In this document: one piece after another, positions 17,304 through 19,274 of the stretch
How positions within the stretch are numbered: position 1 is the stretch's first letter
Layout: each line of letters begins with the position of its first letter
Source of the DNA: an uncultured Clostridia bacterium
Lineage (GTDB): Bacteria > Bacillota > Clostridia > Christensenellales > Aristaeellaceae
NCBI GenBank assembly: GCA_934615145.1
Contig: CAKTTM010000004.1
Location: 1-19,274, forward strand
Length of the DNA stretch: 19,274 nucleotides
Direction: 5' to 3'
Notes under the pieces: generated by a model
Told to the model about the DNA's origin: nothing
What the model saw: the letters and a program-made list of their open reading frames with translations, nothing else
Databases searched by the model: none
Translations under genes and position numbers: made by a program

Positions 17304-18982
17304 CTGCCGGGACTGGGCCAGATACCAGTATTCTCAAAGGCCGCCACGCTGTCCATGGCGCGGCGCACAATGCCTTCATCATAACCCATCTGCTTGAGCA
17401 GCAGGATGGCGTTGCGCGTCTGCGTGGGCCCCGGATGCAGCAGATAGTCAAAGCTGACGCCGCTGTCATCCACCCTTTCAGCAAAGTGCGCGTTGTCCCA
17501 GCTGTCTTGCAGCAGCCGGGTCAATTCGATATCATGCGTCGCCGTCATGCACAGCAAGCGCCTGTTACTCAGCGACTGCAGCACCGCGCTGGACGCCGCG
17601 ATGCGCTCGATCGTGTTGGTGCCCCTGAGTATCTCGTCTATGAAGCACAGCACCGGGGGCTCAACCCCCGCCGCGTCCAGGATGCGCTTGAGACTCCTGA
17701 TTTCCGCAATGAAATAGCTCTCCCCCGCCAGCACATTGTCGCTGATGGCCATGGAGCTCATCACCCTGGCGTGGCAGAGCGAAAAGCTCTCTGCAAAGCA
17801 CAGGCCAATCGTCTGCGCCAGGATGCAATTGATGGCCACCGCCTTGATGAAGGTGGACTTGCCCGAGGCATTGGAGCCCGATATCAGCAGGTTGCGCTGC
17901 CAGCTCAGATCATTGGTCACGGCGCCTGCGATCAGCGGGTGCCTGATGCCCTCAGCCTCCACGCGCAGCGCCTGGTGAAAAGCTGGCGTGCACAGCGCAT
18001 TGGAGCGCGCGCGCAGCTGCGCGATGGACAGGCAGGCATCCACGCTGCCCACCAGGCGGTATATCTCACGCACCTCGGCGCCCTGACGACCCAGCGCGCC
18101 GATGATCTGCACCAGGCTTATCATGTCGAGCATGAAGAACACCTTGATATACTCGAGTATAAACGCCGCGTCCCCCACCTGCTCGATGCCAAACAGCGGC
18201 AGCCAGCGCCGGATGCTGCGCAGCTGCTTGAGCAGTGGCCGCATCTGCGCCTGCTCGTCCCTCAGCGCCGCATGCTGCAGGCGGCACAGCCGCTGCGCCA
18301 CGCTGAGCACGGAGGCAATGTGCTTGATGGCAAAGAACTCTTTCTTCCAGGTCTCCTGGCTGCGGTAGTATACGAACATGTTGATGCCAAAGAAGCCCAG
18401 CGCCGCGAACAGGAAATAGGGATGCAGCAGTCCCAACAGCAGGCAGAGCGTGGGCAGCGCCGCCAGCAGGCGGTACAGCCAAGGCCAGGCCGGCATCTGG
18501 TAGTCGGGATGGTGCAGATAGCGCGAGGCGTTGTGAAAGGCGCTATTGCCAATGGCATGCAGATTGCCCTGCACCTGGAGCCGCAGCGCCTCGTCCTGCA
18601 AGAAGGCAGTAGCCAGCCGCTGGCGAGCCGCCACTTCCTCCTCCCCCGCCCCCTGGCGGCGCAGGATATCATAGAGCAGCTCACTGCCCACGATGGATTG
18701 CGAGCAATCAAGCCCACGGAAGAGCTCATCCATGTCCAGATCCCGCCAGGTGGTGTCATCCACCGCCTGGGGATCAGGCTCTGCCTGCAGGGCTGCCTGA
18801 TGATAGTCCGCGATATCGCTCAGTACATCCTGGTCCGGCCTGCGCAGCGCCGAGGGCTGCCCCCACTGCGCTCGCAAGCGCCTGTATAGCCGCCTACGCT
18901 GTATCTTGTTGTACAGCCAATAGGCCAGCGGCAGGCACAAGAGTACAGCCAGTGCTATCAGGGCGGCGGTTGGTAAGGGCAT
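17300..18982 (-). CDS. Membrane-anchored MutS-like ATPase
   Basis: A 560-residue protein whose C-terminal part is the MutS ATPase domain: Walker A GSNASGKST (369-377), SSMAISDNVLAGESYFIAEI (about 406-425), Walker B CFIDEILRGTN with D449-E450, and TATHDIELTRLL. The preceding region (about 240-340) resembles the MutS core/lever helices (VGDAAFILEYIKVFFMLD). It lacks the mismatch-recognition domain (no F-x-E motif) and the connector. Instead it has an N-terminal membrane helix (about 6-25) and a hydrophobic block with two helices at about 167-205. It is therefore not a mismatch repair MutS but one of the poorly studied short membrane MutS relatives, with unknown substrate. Start at 18982 behind AGGAG. 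No mutL is nearby. Confidence 0.87.
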   Translation of the reverse strand: MPLPTAALIALAVLLCLPLAYWLYNKIQRRRLYRRLRAQWGQPSALRRPDQDVLSDIADYHQAALQAEPDPQAVDDTTWRDLDMDELFRGLDCSQSIVGSELLYDILRRQGAGEEEVAARQRLATAFLQDEALRLQVQGNLHAIGNSAFHNASRYLHHPDYQMPAWPWLYRLLAALPTLCLLLGLLHPYFLFAALGFFGINMFVYYRSQETWKKEFFAIKHIASVLSVAQRLCRLQHAALRDEQAQMRPLLKQLRSIRRWLPLFGIEQVGDAAFILEYIKVFFMLDMISLVQIIGALGRQGAEVREIYRLVGSVDACLSIAQLRARSNALCTPAFHQALRVEAEGIRHPLIAGAVTNDLSWQRNLLISGSNASGKSTFIKAVAINCILAQTIGLCFAESFSLCHARVMSSMAISDNVLAGESYFIAEIRSLKRILDAAGVEPPVLCFIDEILRGTNTIERIAASSAVLQSLSNRRLLCMTATHDIELTRLLQDSWDNAHFAERVDDSGVSFDYLLHPGPTQTRNAILLLKQMGYDEGIVRRAMDSVAAFENTGIWPSPGS

Positions 18983-19114
18983 GTTCTTCTCCTGGTGGTT
19001 AGCGGTCGATGGGTCGCTTTGTGCCGGGCGGGAGTCCTCGAGATTACCTCAGCCCCCCCTTACACGCGGCCACTCGCGCCGACATGGCCGGAATTTTGGA
19101 TTGAAGACTGCCTT

Positions 19115-19143
19115 ACTCTATCTGTTTGTATATTTTTTGTCAA
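19115..19143 (-). promoter_or_regulatory. Candidate promoter of the MutS-like gene
   Basis: On the minus strand a perfect -35 TTGACA (19143-19138) and a -10 TAGAGT (19120-19115, four of six) are 17 bases apart. Transcription would begin near 19108, leaving a leader of about 125 bases. That leader holds only a weak inverted repeat (CGGCCA/TGGCCG, 19067-19072 with 19085-19090); I see no known riboswitch in it. Confidence 0.5.
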
Positions 19144-19176
19144 GAATCACCGCACTACTTTCGTCCATTGTATGAG

Positions 19177-19203
19177 AAAAACCCAGACACTTTCGTGCCT
19201 GGG
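19177..19203 (-). terminator. Intrinsic terminator after tRNA-Trp
   Basis: Read on the minus strand, CCCAGGCAC (19203-19195), a GAAA loop and GTGTCTGGG (19190-19182) form a 9-bp stem with one G-T pair, followed by TTTTT (19181-19177). It starts 6 bases after the CCA end of the tRNA. Confidence 0.92.
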
Positions 19204-19208
19204 CTCTC

Positions 19209-19274
19209 TGGCAGGGGCAGAAGGACTCGAACCCTCAACAAAGGTTTTGGAGACCCACGTGTTACCATTACACC
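19209..19274 (-). tRNA. trnW: tRNA-Trp (anticodon CCA), 5' end beyond the window
   Basis: The minus strand shows 66 of about 74 bases. The D arm is GTGT-AATGGTA-ACAC. The anticodon loop CTCCAAA, with anticodon CCA, sits on a stem with one weak outer pair. The T arm is GAGGGTTCGAGTCCTTC, and the acceptor end TGCCCCT-G-CCA has an encoded CCA. The acceptor 3' strand and discriminator G match Gram-positive tRNA-Trp (AGGGGCA...TGCCCCTGCCA). The missing 8 bases should be the 5' acceptor strand and base 8. Confidence 0.93.

Noticed and set aside
17435..18889. A 484-codon plus-strand frame inside the MutS-like gene
   Set aside because: Antisense shadow; composition rich in R, Q, H and L with no family resemblance.
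18983..19114. Leader of the MutS-like gene as a riboswitch or T-box
   Set aside because: Only one weak 6-base inverted repeat is seen, without T-box sequence, specifier loop or terminator hairpin.

Overview
The window is about 19.3 kb of gene-dense, GC-rich bacterial DNA. Most of it looks like one Gram-positive (Bacillota, probably Clostridia-like) genome. The evidence is strong Shine-Dalgarno sites before nearly every gene, sigma-A type promoters, a CtsR-type heat-shock operator before clpB, a tRNA-Trp of Gram-positive type, and an XRE-cupin regulator heading a potABCD operon. The class is an inference from gene content, not from a marker gene.

Left edge (1 to about 1,050): the minus strand carries the first codons of a GlgE-like maltosyltransferase and the C-terminal part of a glycogen branching enzyme (GlgB). 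The GlgB part is fused in frame to a complete-looking sugar phosphate isomerase/epimerase. The join lies at about 1,022-1,052, where both families have a similar 'AV-FLRRLN' stretch. The N-terminal half of GlgB, with its catalytic nucleophile, is absent. I read this as a chimera, most likely an assembly or amplification artefact, with 1 to about 1,030 coming from another organism.

Region 1,030-5,516 (minus strand) is a tight operon read from right to left: AI-2E-family membrane protein, ABC-2 type ATPase (with a degenerate signature motif), ABC-2 permease, M55 D-aminopeptidase, isomerase. A divergent promoter region at 5,517-5,650 separates it from clpB (plus strand), which has a clear CtsR operator at its start site. 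After clpB comes a convergent gene for a membrane-anchored coiled-coil protein with a Pro/Thr/Ala-rich tail. Then pgsA and guaB (plus strand) overlap by 14 bases and end in a strong terminator.

Region 11,234-15,665 (minus strand) is a five-gene operon: XRE-cupin regulator, potA, potB, potC, potD, a polyamine-type ABC importer. Its promoter carries three TAAACC half-sites that probably form an autoregulatory operator. Diverging from it, on the plus strand, are separate genes for glutamate formiminotransferase and formimidoyl-THF cyclodeaminase, which together pass a formimino one-carbon unit into the folate pool. Convergent to these is a membrane-tethered MutS-like ATPase. The right edge holds a 5'-truncated tRNA-Trp with its own terminator.

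I see no CRISPR array, phage, transposon or clear defence system. The most noteworthy points are the chimeric left end, the CtsR-clpB control site, the XRE-cupin operator, the degenerate ABC ATPase and the membrane MutS-like protein.
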